From: Paenibacillus campinasensis
GTDB taxonomy: Bacteria > Bacillota > Bacilli > Paenibacillales > Paenibacillaceae
Length of the DNA stretch: 64,000 bases
NCBI RefSeq assembly: GCF_002272015.1
Contig: NZ_NPBY01000043.1
Span: forward strand, 1-64,000
Reading direction: 5' to 3'
The translations under genes and the position numbers were made by a program. The notes under the pieces are model-generated. The model was not told where the DNA came from, did no database searches, and worked only from the letters and a program-made list of their open reading frames with translations. Every line of letters begins with the position of its first letter. The stretch's first letter is position 1. Positions 8,089 through 15,812 of the stretch are shown here, piece by piece.

Positions 8089-9012
8089 TTATGGCAGCAG
8101 TTCCAGCTTGTCTGCAAGCTTGGTTGTAATGTTGGTGTACTTAGCCGGCACCAGCACTTCATCAGAACCTGCTGTAATGACCTGAGGGTACATTTTGTCA
8201 GGATCAGGCTCGACCACCGTGTAGTATACGACAGCCTCGTCTTCACCTACATAATCCACGGACGTAATCTTAATTGCATATCCCGGATTTGGCAGATCCT
8301 CTTTAGTCACGATAACCTTGTTCTCGTTCGCATCCACTTTGACAACTTCGGTCGTAACCGCTGGATCGTCCTGCTCCGGCTTGTCAGGAATCGCGTTCTC
8401 CTGATGCATCTCTAAGAACTGAACCGCGCGGTAAGCGAGCTCAGCCGCTTCCAGCCGTGTCAGCGTGTCTGTCGGACGGAAGTTCCCTTGCTCATCCAGC
8501 TCGGCAATTTTCGTTAACAGCAGAAACTGAACCGCACCAAGGCTGTCCTGCTTCATCAAATCCGCATCCGCCACGTTAATGTACATCTTGATGACCGGAT
8601 ACGGGCCGGTTACTTCAACCGCTTCATACAGCAATTGCGCGAACGCCTCGCGCGTGATCGCTTCGTTCCATTTCATGTTCTCGGATACGGACAGTCCATG
8701 CTCAGCAGCAATTTGAACGGCATCCGCATACCAGGCGTTCTCAGGCACATTCACACGAGCGTCGCCCGTACCAGCTATAGACTCCAGCTGAGCGGCATTC
8801 ACAATCATTTGCACAGCCTGTGCTGTCGTGATTGTCTTGGACGGTGCGAATTTGTCGGCGCTTACGCCTTGAATAATTCCTTTCGCTTGAAGCTCCTTCA
8901 CCATTTGCAGTGGCTGCTCCCCTTGGATATCCGTAAAAGCGGAAGCGGCACCCGCACCAAGAAGCGACGAAGTCACAAGAATGGAAGTTATCAGTTTTGT
9001 AGTTTTGTTCAT
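8089..9012 (-). CDS. Exported S-layer-homology protein with PrcB-like C-terminus
   Basis: 307 residues from the ATG at 9012, which follows AGGAGG; a GTG three codons earlier overlaps that site. A signal peptide (MNKTTKLITSILVTSSLL, cleavage after AGAASA) is followed by two to three degenerate S-layer-homology-type repeats (about residues 25-210; FTDIQG, NVPENAWYADAVQIAAEHGL, ITREAFAQLL, LTRLEAAELAYRA). The C-terminal 60 residues (NPGYAIKITSVDY through MYPQVITAG) resemble the PrcB_C domain. SLH domains usually bind pyruvylated cell-wall polymer; a role in surface proteolysis control is only a guess. It is 69 bases from the HEPN-motif gene upstream. Confidence 0.8.
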   Translation of the reverse strand: MNKTTKLITSILVTSSLLGAGAASAFTDIQGEQPLQMVKELQAKGIIQGVSADKFAPSKTITTAQAVQMIVNAAQLESIAGTGDARVNVPENAWYADAVQIAAEHGLSVSENMKWNEAITREAFAQLLYEAVEVTGPYPVIKMYINVADADLMKQDSLGAVQFLLLTKIAELDEQGNFRPTDTLTRLEAAELAYRAVQFLEMHQENAIPDKPEQDDPAVTTEVVKVDANENKVIVTKEDLPNPGYAIKITSVDYVGEDEAVVYYTVVEPDPDKMYPQVITAGSDEVLVPAKYTNITTKLADKLELLP

Positions 9013-9080
9013 TATTTCCACCTCCTATTCCTTCTGACGTGGAGGTATGGCAAAATGTTTCAGCAATGTCCTATTTTCTA

Positions 9081-9545
9081 CTAAACGTTCTGTTCATTGT
9101 GCAAGCCGAGCTTCACATACATCTCACGAGAGTAGCCCTGCAGCTTCTGCTCCAGCGCTTGCGCCTGGTCCTTGAAGGCGGACAGCTCCCGGATCATTCT
9201 CGTTCGACCGGCAGGCGTGAAGGTTTCATGGATCCGTTCCTTAAAATAATCATGAACGATATAATTCCGCTGTTTCCACACTTCCTTCAGCTGCTGCGTC
9301 TCTTCCTCGGAGAACGGAAAGTAATGCTGGATCTCATGCACCAGCTGGCCTAAAGAACTGCTGAGCTTGCGCTGATACAACTGTGTAAAATCCTCCTCCG
9401 AAGGCACGCTCCCCTGGGAGAGCTTGATTAACATCAGCAGATTCGCAAGCTGCTGTTCCAGCGCTTGGGAGTAGTATACCGCCAACCCGAAATAGGCAAA
9501 CAGTTCTCTGGAATGTTCGCTGTCCAGCAGTAAGGATTTTTTCAT
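9081..9545 (-). CDS. Hypothetical protein with HEPN-type R-x4-H motif
   Basis: 154 residues, almost all helical, with no signal or membrane segment. It carries KQRNYIVHDYF near residue 92, which fits the RNxxxH (R-x4-H) signature of HEPN domains, where Arg and His form an RNase or nucleotide-binding site. Family assignment rests on this motif and the helical character only. ATG follows AGGAGG. There is no adjacent MNT nucleotidyltransferase or other obvious antitoxin; the neighbours are an ABC permease upstream and the SLH gene downstream. It might instead be a housekeeping helical protein with a chance motif. Confidence 0.6.
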   Translation of the reverse strand: MKKSLLLDSEHSRELFAYFGLAVYYSQALEQQLANLLMLIKLSQGSVPSEEDFTQLYQRKLSSSLGQLVHEIQHYFPFSEEETQQLKEVWKQRNYIVHDYFKERIHETFTPAGRTRMIRELSAFKDQAQALEQKLQGYSREMYVKLGLHNEQNV

Positions 9546-9608
9546 AACGTCCTCCTGTCTTGACTATTTACCATCTGCTATATCTATTATTCTTAATGGT
9601 ATAGGAAG

Positions 9609-9635
9609 AAGGCCGGTTGTTCAACCGCCTTTTTG
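9609..9635 (-). terminator. Hairpin at the 3' end of the ABC permease gene
   Basis: AAGGCCGGTTG pairs with CAACCGCCTTTTT around the stop codon at 9621-9623. The T-tract on the minus strand is interrupted (CTTCTTCC), so termination may be partial. Confidence 0.5.
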
Positions 9636-10352
9636 AGCCGGAACGGCCGCATCCCGGCGAAGGGCGCACCACACATATACGGCAAGAAGAACCAGGCTGT
9701 ACAGCCAGGCATACAGGATCGCGAGGATCTGAACCGCCTGCCCGCGCACCGGCGCATTGACCATCATATCCATGACCAGCCACACCGGCGGCAATAGATA
9801 ACGAACAAGGGATGCCGCTTCCGGCAACTGGTTCCCGACACTCTGCCCGGCTAATGAAACAATCATCACCAGCAGCAGCAAACCTGCCGCTCTTCCCTGG
9901 TTCTCCATCCATCCCGATTGAAAATACATCGACAGCGATGCGCCCAGCATGGATAATACTGCATGTGCTGAATATCCGATCACCAGCTCGGACATCGTTA
10001 TCGGCTTGTCAAACATATTGGCAGCGATCGGGTAGCCGACCGCGAACAGACTAAACATCATTACAATCAGGATAATGGCCAGATATTGACCTATGTAATA
10101 GCGCCCCGCGCTCCCGCTCTGAACAATGAGCAGCACAGCCTGTCTGCCCTGATCATGATTCAGGAAATTCATCCCGAGCCAGGCCGAGCCTATAAATAAC
10201 AAAGCGGCCGTAACCGCATAGCTGTCCATAATCGGATTGGGCCGATAAGCATATATGAAGACCACCGAGATGAGCATAAAAGCCACCGGTGCAAAATAAC
10301 GATAGGAACGCGTGTAATTCGCAATCATATAGCGGATCAGAGGCATCATCAA
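9621..10352 (-). CDS. ABC transporter permease subunit
   Basis: 243 residues with six predicted membrane helices and no ATPase motif. It overlaps the upstream ATPase gene by four bases (ATGA), so the two are translationally coupled and form one exporter or ABC-2-type complex. I do not recognise the substrate. Mid-protein LLLLVMIVSLAGQ and LAILYAWLYSLVLLAVY are clear membrane spans. Confidence 0.8.
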   Translation of the reverse strand: MMMPLIRYMIANYTRSYRYFAPVAFMLISVVFIYAYRPNPIMDSYAVTAALLFIGSAWLGMNFLNHDQGRQAVLLIVQSGSAGRYYIGQYLAIILIVMMFSLFAVGYPIAANMFDKPITMSELVIGYSAHAVLSMLGASLSMYFQSGWMENQGRAAGLLLLVMIVSLAGQSVGNQLPEAASLVRYLLPPVWLVMDMMVNAPVRGQAVQILAILYAWLYSLVLLAVYVWCALRRDAAVPAQKGG

Positions 10353-11242
10353 GCGAGCGCCCCCTTCCTTGCTGATTGGGCCGGCACTCCCGCGGCGCCT
10401 GAACGCTCATGCAGCCGCTGCACGCCGAGGATGGACCCGCCTGACTGCAAAATATGCAGCATTACGTCATCAGCAATACTGGCGCGAACAATGACCGCTC
10501 CAGTCTTGCCTTTCGTTTCCCAGCGGAGGAAGCCGCTGGCTTCCTCCAGCTCCGACAACAGATGTGCCGCCACATTCGCGAACTCCAGCCTCATCTCATC
10601 TTCTTCCCGGCTGATGCGAATCTCCGGCGGTCCTTCATGCACGATCCGTCCCCTGCTCAGCCGGGTCACCCGGTCAGCGACCGAAGAAATGAGCAGCGGC
10701 TCATGCACAGACATGACGATGGCCGTGCCCAGCCGCTTCGTCTCATTCAAGATGCCGACCATTTCAGCCTGGCTTGCCTCATCGAGTCCAGACAGCGGCT
10801 CATCAAGAAGGAGAAGATCCGGCTGGCGAAGCAGCGCCTGCATCAGATTTACCTTTTGCAGCATCCCCTTCGAGCTTCGCATCATACTGGTGTCTGGAAG
10901 CTGGAACACCGCCATCATCGCATCGATGCGTCTTGCCGCCTCCGATTTGGCAAGCCCTTGGATCGCCGCCACATGACGCAAATATTCCGTCGGACGGAAG
11001 CGGGTCGCCGGAAATCGCTCAGGGACGTAGCCGATCCGCAGCGGGTCTATATGTGCAATCCGCGATCCGCCGGATGGCCGGATAAGGCCGGCAAGGATGT
11101 GGAGCAGCGTGCTTTTCCCGGCTCCGTTTCCCCCGACAATCGCAGCGCACTCCCCCTGCTTCAGGCTCCATGTTATATTCGTCAAGGCAGCATATTGGCC
11201 GAAGCGTTTATCCACCTTGATGAGTTCGAGTACCTTCTCCAA
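10349..11242 (-). CDS. ABC transporter ATP-binding protein
   Basis: 297 residues. Walker A GGNGAGKST near residue 38, a relaxed signature SSKGMLQKV, Walker B LLLLDEPLSGLD, then the H-loop SVHEP, typical of ABC-2/Nat-type ATPases where the signature reads SKGM. The C-terminal 80 residues beyond the ATPase core are a variable accessory region. It is the first gene of a two-gene operon with the permease. The substrate is unknown. Confidence 0.88.
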   Translation of the reverse strand: MEKVLELIKVDKRFGQYAALTNITWSLKQGECAAIVGGNGAGKSTLLHILAGLIRPSGGSRIAHIDPLRIGYVPERFPATRFRPTEYLRHVAAIQGLAKSEAARRIDAMMAVFQLPDTSMMRSSKGMLQKVNLMQALLRQPDLLLLDEPLSGLDEASQAEMVGILNETKRLGTAIVMSVHEPLLISSVADRVTRLSRGRIVHEGPPEIRISREEDEMRLEFANVAAHLLSELEEASGFLRWETKGKTGAVIVRASIADDVMLHILQSGGSILGVQRLHERSGAAGVPAQSARKGALA

Positions 11243-11376
11243 AGCGACTCACCTACAATCCCATTCATTGGATACATCATCGTTCCATAGTCGTAATTAT
11301 AGAGGTTCTCCGTGACGTTATCAACGTGTGCCAGCCTCACCCTAGGAACGCCATAACTTAAAACACGCCGTCACTC

Positions 11377-11410
11377 AAAAAAAGCCCGGCCTCCATTACG
11401 AAGCCGGACT
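11377..11410 (-). terminator. Terminator of the Cys-rich protein gene
   Basis: GCCCGGC (11384-11390) pairs with GCCGGAC (11403-11409) allowing a wobble, followed on the minus strand by seven T. Confidence 0.8.
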
Positions 11411-11434
11411 TCCTCATATAGCAAACACTCAGGC

Positions 11435-11773
11435 TTAAAGATGGCTCAGCATTTCCCGGCAAGCCTCGGCGCATTGTCTACAGGCTTCTGCGCATTGCTT
11501 GCAGTGGTCGTGGTCATGCTTGCCGCATTCCTCGGCACATGCCGTCGTAATCTTGATGCATAGCTCGACTATTTCTTTGACAAAAGGGCTGTTGCGTGAC
11601 ATTGCCTGGGCAGCATAAGCGCAAATATCTGCGCACTCCCGGTCGATCGCAATGCAGTCCAGCAGCTTGGCCAGCTCATATTCCTTCAGACACGAAACGT
11701 AGCACACATTGCAAGCGTTCATACATCGAATACAAGCTTCAATACATTGTTCGTACTTAGGCTCAGTCAACAT
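11435..11773 (-). CDS. Cys-rich four-helix-bundle copper-binding protein (DUF326)
   Basis: 112 residues with cysteines spaced along amphipathic helices (CIEACIRCMNACNVCYVSC; HCKQCAEACRQCAEAC) plus an HDHDH element. This is the DUF326/YhjQ pattern, related to Csp copper-storage proteins, where cysteines point into a four-helix bundle and bind Cu(I). It has no signal peptide, so it is cytosolic. ATG follows AAGGAGG. The metallochaperone-like CobW GTPase lies 140 bases upstream on the same strand. Metal identity is inferred from the family. Confidence 0.85.
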   Translation of the reverse strand: MLTEPKYEQCIEACIRCMNACNVCYVSCLKEYELAKLLDCIAIDRECADICAYAAQAMSRNSPFVKEIVELCIKITTACAEECGKHDHDHCKQCAEACRQCAEACREMLSHL

Positions 11774-11913
11774 CGATCAGATCCTCCTTGCTGTCTTCAA
11801 AACGCTATGTCAATCTATTAAACACGAACCGGTCGGCTGAACCAACCTGACGAGCAATACGGGGAAACGGGGCCTTAAGTGCACAGATTAGACGAGCAGA
11901 GCAGATTAGATGT

Positions 11914-13077
11914 TTAACCGTGCCCCTCATTTTCAAGCGCTTGAAGCTGCTGCTCGAGCCCCGATTTATGGAAGTGCTCTCCGATAAACACAACCACATC
12001 GGGCAGTTCCCCCTGCGGCGTAATTTTCGTAAAGTCTGTTTCCCGATAAGCATACTGGAACAGAAAGCGGCTGTTCGTATCGCTGAACGTCAATATTCCT
12101 TTGGCCCGATACACATCCCGCGGCAGCTCGGATATGAATCGCTCAAACGCCTCGCTGTTGACCGGTCGGGAGAAATAATAGGTGTAGGACATGACATGAT
12201 CGTGAGAGTCGTGATGGTGATGCTTGTGATCATGAGAGTCATGGTCATGATGGTGATGCTCATGGTCCTGTTGGTGATCATTATGAGGGTCATGACCGCC
12301 CTGGCCGTGATGATCAGCGTCTGAATTCCATTGGCTGCCGGCCGCAGTTGCGGTTCGGCTTCGTGCTGCGGAATGGGACGCAGCCGCGGGAGAGCCAGCT
12401 GACAGTACGGAAGATTGCGCAACGCCGCTGCCGCTTCCCTGGCCTGTAGCGTCCACCACATCGGCTGTCCGGCCAACGAGCAGCGCTTCAACATCCATCT
12501 CGCAATGCGATGCCGGCACAATCGGCGCATACGGATTCCAGCGCGTGAGCAGCTGACGGATCTCCGCCTGCTCATGGTCCTGAATGCGGTCGATTTTATT
12601 CAAAATGAGCAAGGTCGCTGCCCGAATCTGCTCCTGCATGAGACGGTAGGTTTTGCCCTTCTGCTCTCGGTGCAGCTCCAGCAGATGACCTGCATCCACC
12701 ACGGTGATCAGCTGTTTCAGATCCACCTTCATATACAATGAAGCCTCGGCAATCGCATCCAGAATCTCCACCGGATTCGCGACCCCCGTAGCTTCAATGG
12801 CAATGACATCCGGCTGTTCCCGCTGGATCAGCAGCGCCAGCTCCGAAGACAGGTCAGAGCGGATGGAGCAGCAGATGCAGCCGCTGAGCATTTCGGCTGT
12901 GGGAACATCTTGCCCGGCAATATAACCGTCAATGTTCACCTCGCCGATCTCGTTCATCACGATGGCAGGCTTCAGTCCCTGCTGCTTCCAGTGACTGATG
13001 AAGCGGGTGAGCAGCGTTGTTTTTCCACTGCCAAGAAAACCTGATAAAATATAGATGGGCGTTACACGATGATCCAT
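11914..13077 (-). CDS. CobW/COG0523-family GTPase with His-rich metal-binding insert
   Basis: 387 residues. Walker A GFLGSGKTTL at about 13-22, the family-defining metal motif CICC (with GCICCSIRSDL) near 67, and NKID near 160. Between the GTPase and the CobW C-terminal domain there is an insert of about 90 residues: first an Ala/Ser-rich linker, then an H/D-rich run (about residues 257-298). Such proteins deliver Zn or Co using GTP; the His run probably buffers metal. RBS AAAGGAG precedes the ATG. I looked for a Zur-type palindrome upstream and saw none. The neighbouring DUF326 gene suggests a metal-handling pair. Confidence 0.87.
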   Translation of the reverse strand: MDHRVTPIYILSGFLGSGKTTLLTRFISHWKQQGLKPAIVMNEIGEVNIDGYIAGQDVPTAEMLSGCICCSIRSDLSSELALLIQREQPDVIAIEATGVANPVEILDAIAEASLYMKVDLKQLITVVDAGHLLELHREQKGKTYRLMQEQIRAATLLILNKIDRIQDHEQAEIRQLLTRWNPYAPIVPASHCEMDVEALLVGRTADVVDATGQGSGSGVAQSSVLSAGSPAAASHSAARSRTATAAGSQWNSDADHHGQGGHDPHNDHQQDHEHHHHDHDSHDHKHHHHDSHDHVMSYTYYFSRPVNSEAFERFISELPRDVYRAKGILTFSDTNSRFLFQYAYRETDFTKITPQGELPDVVVFIGEHFHKSGLEQQLQALENEGHG

Positions 13078-13183
13078 AAAGTACTCCTTTAACTACCGTT
13101 AGTGTATTATGCTAGCGAGTGTACTACAAATGAACGCAGGACTGCAACAGATGCCGCAATAACGAGACAGGAGATGTGATTTG

Positions 13184-13702
13184 ATGATGAATTCAGTGGA
13201 AGAACATAGACAAGAAGCGCCTCAGACCGTAAACTGCATGATTGTGACCGTATCTGACACAAGAACAGAAGAGAATGACCGCAGCGGCCATCTGATGCGC
13301 GAGATGCTTGAAGAAGCGGGATATCGTGTAGTCAAAAAAATGATAGTGAAGGATGACTACGACACGATTCGGGAATTGATCCATGAAGCCGCCGGTGATC
13401 CCGAGGTCGAGGCCGTGCTGCTGACGGGTGGAACCGGGATATCCAGACGGGATACGACGTACGAGGCGGTTGCTTCCTTGCTCGATAAGGAGCTGCCCGG
13501 TTTCGGCGAAATTTTTCGCTACCTCAGCTTTGCAGAAGATATCGGGCCAGCCGCTATCTTAAGCCGGGCGATCGGCGGAACCGTCGGCAATACCGCCGTA
13601 TTCTCGATGCCGGGCTCGACCGGCGCCGTCAAGCTGGCGCTCAGCCGCATCCTCGTGCCGGAGCTCCGTCACGTGAAGCGGGAGCTGGACAAGCAGGGCT
13701 AG
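13184..13702 (+). CDS. moaB: Molybdenum cofactor biosynthesis protein B
   Basis: 172 residues of the MoaB/MogA fold: TVSDTRTEENDRSG near the N-terminus, LLTGGTGISRRD in the middle (the molybdopterin-binding loop) and MPGSTGAVKLAL near the C-terminus. It acts in adenylation or handling of molybdopterin. The ATG at 13184 is preceded by AGGAG; a TTG and a second ATG flank it. No other moa gene is adjacent. It diverges from the CobW gene and converges on the lipoprotein gene. Confidence 0.9.
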   Translation: MMNSVEEHRQEAPQTVNCMIVTVSDTRTEENDRSGHLMREMLEEAGYRVVKKMIVKDDYDTIRELIHEAAGDPEVEAVLLTGGTGISRRDTTYEAVASLLDKELPGFGEIFRYLSFAEDIGPAAILSRAIGGTVGNTAVFSMPGSTGAVKLALSRILVPELRHVKRELDKQG

Positions 13703-13761
13703 GAAATCGTGGCGTCACGCAGCAGCTGCGTTTCCGAAAAACCCGCTTAGCTGAGACAATA

Positions 13762-13794
13762 ATAAAACAGCGGCGCTAACGCGCCGCTGTTGTG
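13762..13794. terminator. Intrinsic terminator between moaB and the lipoprotein gene
   Basis: ACAGCGGCG pairs with CGCCGCTGT around a short loop. The minus-strand side has the better T-tract (GTTTTATT), so it chiefly serves the lipoprotein gene but can stop moaB too. Confidence 0.75.
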
Positions 13795-13799
13795 GTTCA

Positions 13800-14327
13800 T
13801 TATGGGCTTGACCGCCGTGGTGACTCTGCCAGTATCGTTTCGGCGATGCTTTTTACCTGCTCGGTATACTGATCCGTTTTATCTCCGGTCGAGGTGTATA
13901 CGATCGCAGCATCCCGGTCGCTGATGACCAGATTGTGCATTCCGGCGTTTTGATGATCTCCTTCGCCGCCGTACAGCTCCTCGATTCCACGTTCACGAGA
14001 CGCTTCATCCTGGTACACATGCACGGTGATCAACTGGCTGGAATCATAATTGATTCGGTACTGATATGTCATATTTCCCACTTCGTCTTCGACATAGTTC
14101 TCGTTGGTCAGGCGCATGTTCTGTTCACGGAAGGCCATCTGCAAGTCTTCCAGAAAACGGCCATTGAGGCCGCGTCCGGTCATTTGGGACTCGCGGGTCC
14201 CCTCTTCATACGCCTGCATATTGTATTTTCGCGCCTCTTCTTTGGCTACCTGCTTAGTACAGCCGATCATTGCGGAAGCCATGACCACGCTGATCAGAAC
14301 GATCAGCATACGCCGATAGATCATCAT
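13800..14327 (-). CDS. Putative lipoprotein
   Basis: 175 residues with an N-terminal hydrophobic segment ending in a lipobox (SAMIGC, Cys near residue 23), so it is predicted to be a lipoprotein on the outer face of the membrane. The mature part is hydrophilic, with Glu-rich helices and a beta-rich C-terminal half (YQYRINYDSSQLITVHVY). No known domain is recognised. It lies 73 bases downstream of the oxidoreductase gene. Confidence 0.75.
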   Translation of the reverse strand: MMIYRRMLIVLISVVMASAMIGCTKQVAKEEARKYNMQAYEEGTRESQMTGRGLNGRFLEDLQMAFREQNMRLTNENYVEDEVGNMTYQYRINYDSSQLITVHVYQDEASRERGIEELYGGEGDHQNAGMHNLVISDRDAAIVYTSTGDKTDQYTEQVKSIAETILAESPRRSSP

Positions 14328-14399
14328 AAGTCCCCCTTCCTGTACACGTGCTCCTTGTCTTAGGATGGCTGCGGAGGAAGAACATTATGCGAATGCCTT

Positions 14400-15407
14400 C
14401 TACTTTTCGACAACAATGACACTGCGGCCGATGGCCTTGCCTTGAAGAATGTTATGCAGCAGCTCGGGCAGCTGATCAAGGTTGTACTCGGCGATCCCGT
14501 GAGCAAGCACCTGCTCCGGCTTCCATTCGTTGGCCAGCCGCGACCAGATCGCTGTGCGCCGCTCCATCGGGCAATATACCGAATCGATGCCAAACAGCGA
14601 TACTCCCCTCAGGATGAACGGATAGACCGAGGACTCGAACGAGCGCCCTCCCGTCATCCCCGACACGGCGACAGCGCCGCCGTATTTCACATGTTTAAGG
14701 ATTTCCCCGAGCCGAGCGCCTCCTACCGGGTCTACGGCCGCAGCCCATCTCTGATCGGACAGCGCGCCTTTCCCGCTTCCGGCCGCCTCGTCTCTGCTCA
14801 CCACTTCGCTGGCCCCGACGGATCGCAGCCAATCTGCCACGTCCGGCTTGCCAGTCGCAGCTGTGACATGATAGCCGAGGCGACTTAATATGGAGACGGC
14901 AAAAGAGCCCACACCACCAGTAGCGCCCGTGACCAGCACCGGGCCCTGATCCGGACGGAGACCGCTGCGAAGCAGCGCGTCCACGGATAGCGCCGCTGTG
15001 AAGCCGGCTGTTCCGATCGCCATCGCTTCCCGGGCGAGCAAGCCGCTCGGCAGCGGCACCAACCAGTCGCCCCGGACTCTGGCATATTCGCTGTATCCGC
15101 CATCATGGGATACCCCGACCTCATATCCGGTGCACAATACCTTATCTCCCGGCTGAAAGTCGGGATGGGATGAAGTCATCACCGTCCCGGCCAGATCAAT
15201 CCCCGGAATAAACGGGTATTTGCGAACGATTTTTCCTTCCCGTATACTGGCAAGACCATCTTTATAATTGACGCCGCTATAGGAGACCTTGACTGTCACA
15301 TCCCCTTCCGGCAGCTGATCCAGCGTCCATGGCTCGATCCCGCCCCGGACACCGCCGTCCTTCTCCTCTCGCAGCACAAATGCCTGAAATGGTGTATCCG
15401 CGCGCAT
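14400..15407 (-). CDS. YhdH/YhfP-type quinone oxidoreductase (AcuI-like)
   Basis: 335 residues of the zinc-independent MDR superfamily. GVNYKDGLASIREGKIVR and PGIDLAGTV near the N-terminus are typical of YhdH/AcuI acrylyl-CoA reductases; the NADPH-binding Rossmann motif is VTGATGGVGSFA near residue 153. I chose the ATG at 15407, after AGGGTGG, over an upstream GTG. The physiological substrate is uncertain; relatives reduce acryloyl-CoA or quinones. Catalytic zinc ligands are absent, as expected. Confidence 0.85.
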   Translation of the reverse strand: MRADTPFQAFVLREEKDGGVRGGIEPWTLDQLPEGDVTVKVSYSGVNYKDGLASIREGKIVRKYPFIPGIDLAGTVMTSSHPDFQPGDKVLCTGYEVGVSHDGGYSEYARVRGDWLVPLPSGLLAREAMAIGTAGFTAALSVDALLRSGLRPDQGPVLVTGATGGVGSFAVSILSRLGYHVTAATGKPDVADWLRSVGASEVVSRDEAAGSGKGALSDQRWAAAVDPVGGARLGEILKHVKYGGAVAVSGMTGGRSFESSVYPFILRGVSLFGIDSVYCPMERRTAIWSRLANEWKPEQVLAHGIAEYNLDQLPELLHNILQGKAIGRSVIVVEK

Positions 15408-15812
15408 GACAACCACCCTTTCCCTTATTGTTTAACCTGCATCTCGGACATTTAAGCAGACGGGGGCTGCTGCCCTGCTATCTGTCGAAGCCGCTGCAAG
15501 GGGGCGCACAATTTGGCGCTTCCTGCGCTTTCCCGAGAAATAATTTCCTATTGGTTATTTGCGTATCTGCTGCCTACTACAGTACCATCTGTTCAGCTTG
15601 GATGTCAGTGACCGATGATACGCCTTGCCTAGCCCAGCATTGCCCAGCCCAGCCCTGCCCTTCATTCGTCTGCAAGATGCCGGTCAATCACTCCAGGAGA
15701 CCCGCTGCTTGTGCCAAACCGCCTGCCGGTTGATGTAAACCAAACGCCCCGGCGCAGCATGAGAACATCTGCACAGGAGCGTTAGGTATCGCTGCCTTAG
15801 ATATGATGATGT
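15408..15812. other. Intergenic region between pncB and the oxidoreductase gene
   Basis: A 405-base gap. At about 15738-15784 a hairpin (on the minus strand ACGCTCC with GGGGCGT, then TTGGTTT) could terminate pncB. At 15634-15660 there is a short low-complexity stretch of GCCCAGC-like units. A 101-codon plus-strand ORF (15428-15733) has no RBS and looks like noise. I see nothing else. Confidence 0.5.

Noticed and set aside
9081..11242. A toxin-antitoxin or defence island built from the HEPN-motif gene and the ABC pair
   Set aside because: The ABC genes are an ordinary ATPase-permease pair, and no antitoxin or nucleotidyltransferase is present.
12090..12575. A frameshift in the CobW gene suggested by a 161-codon alternative frame over the His-rich region
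   Set aside because: The main frame continues intact into the CobW C-terminal domain; the alternative frame is a by-product of the repetitive CAT/GAT codons.
15428..15733. A 101-codon plus-strand ORF in the pncB-oxidoreductase gap
   Set aside because: No Shine-Dalgarno, low-complexity Pro/Cys-rich translation, no recognisable similarity.
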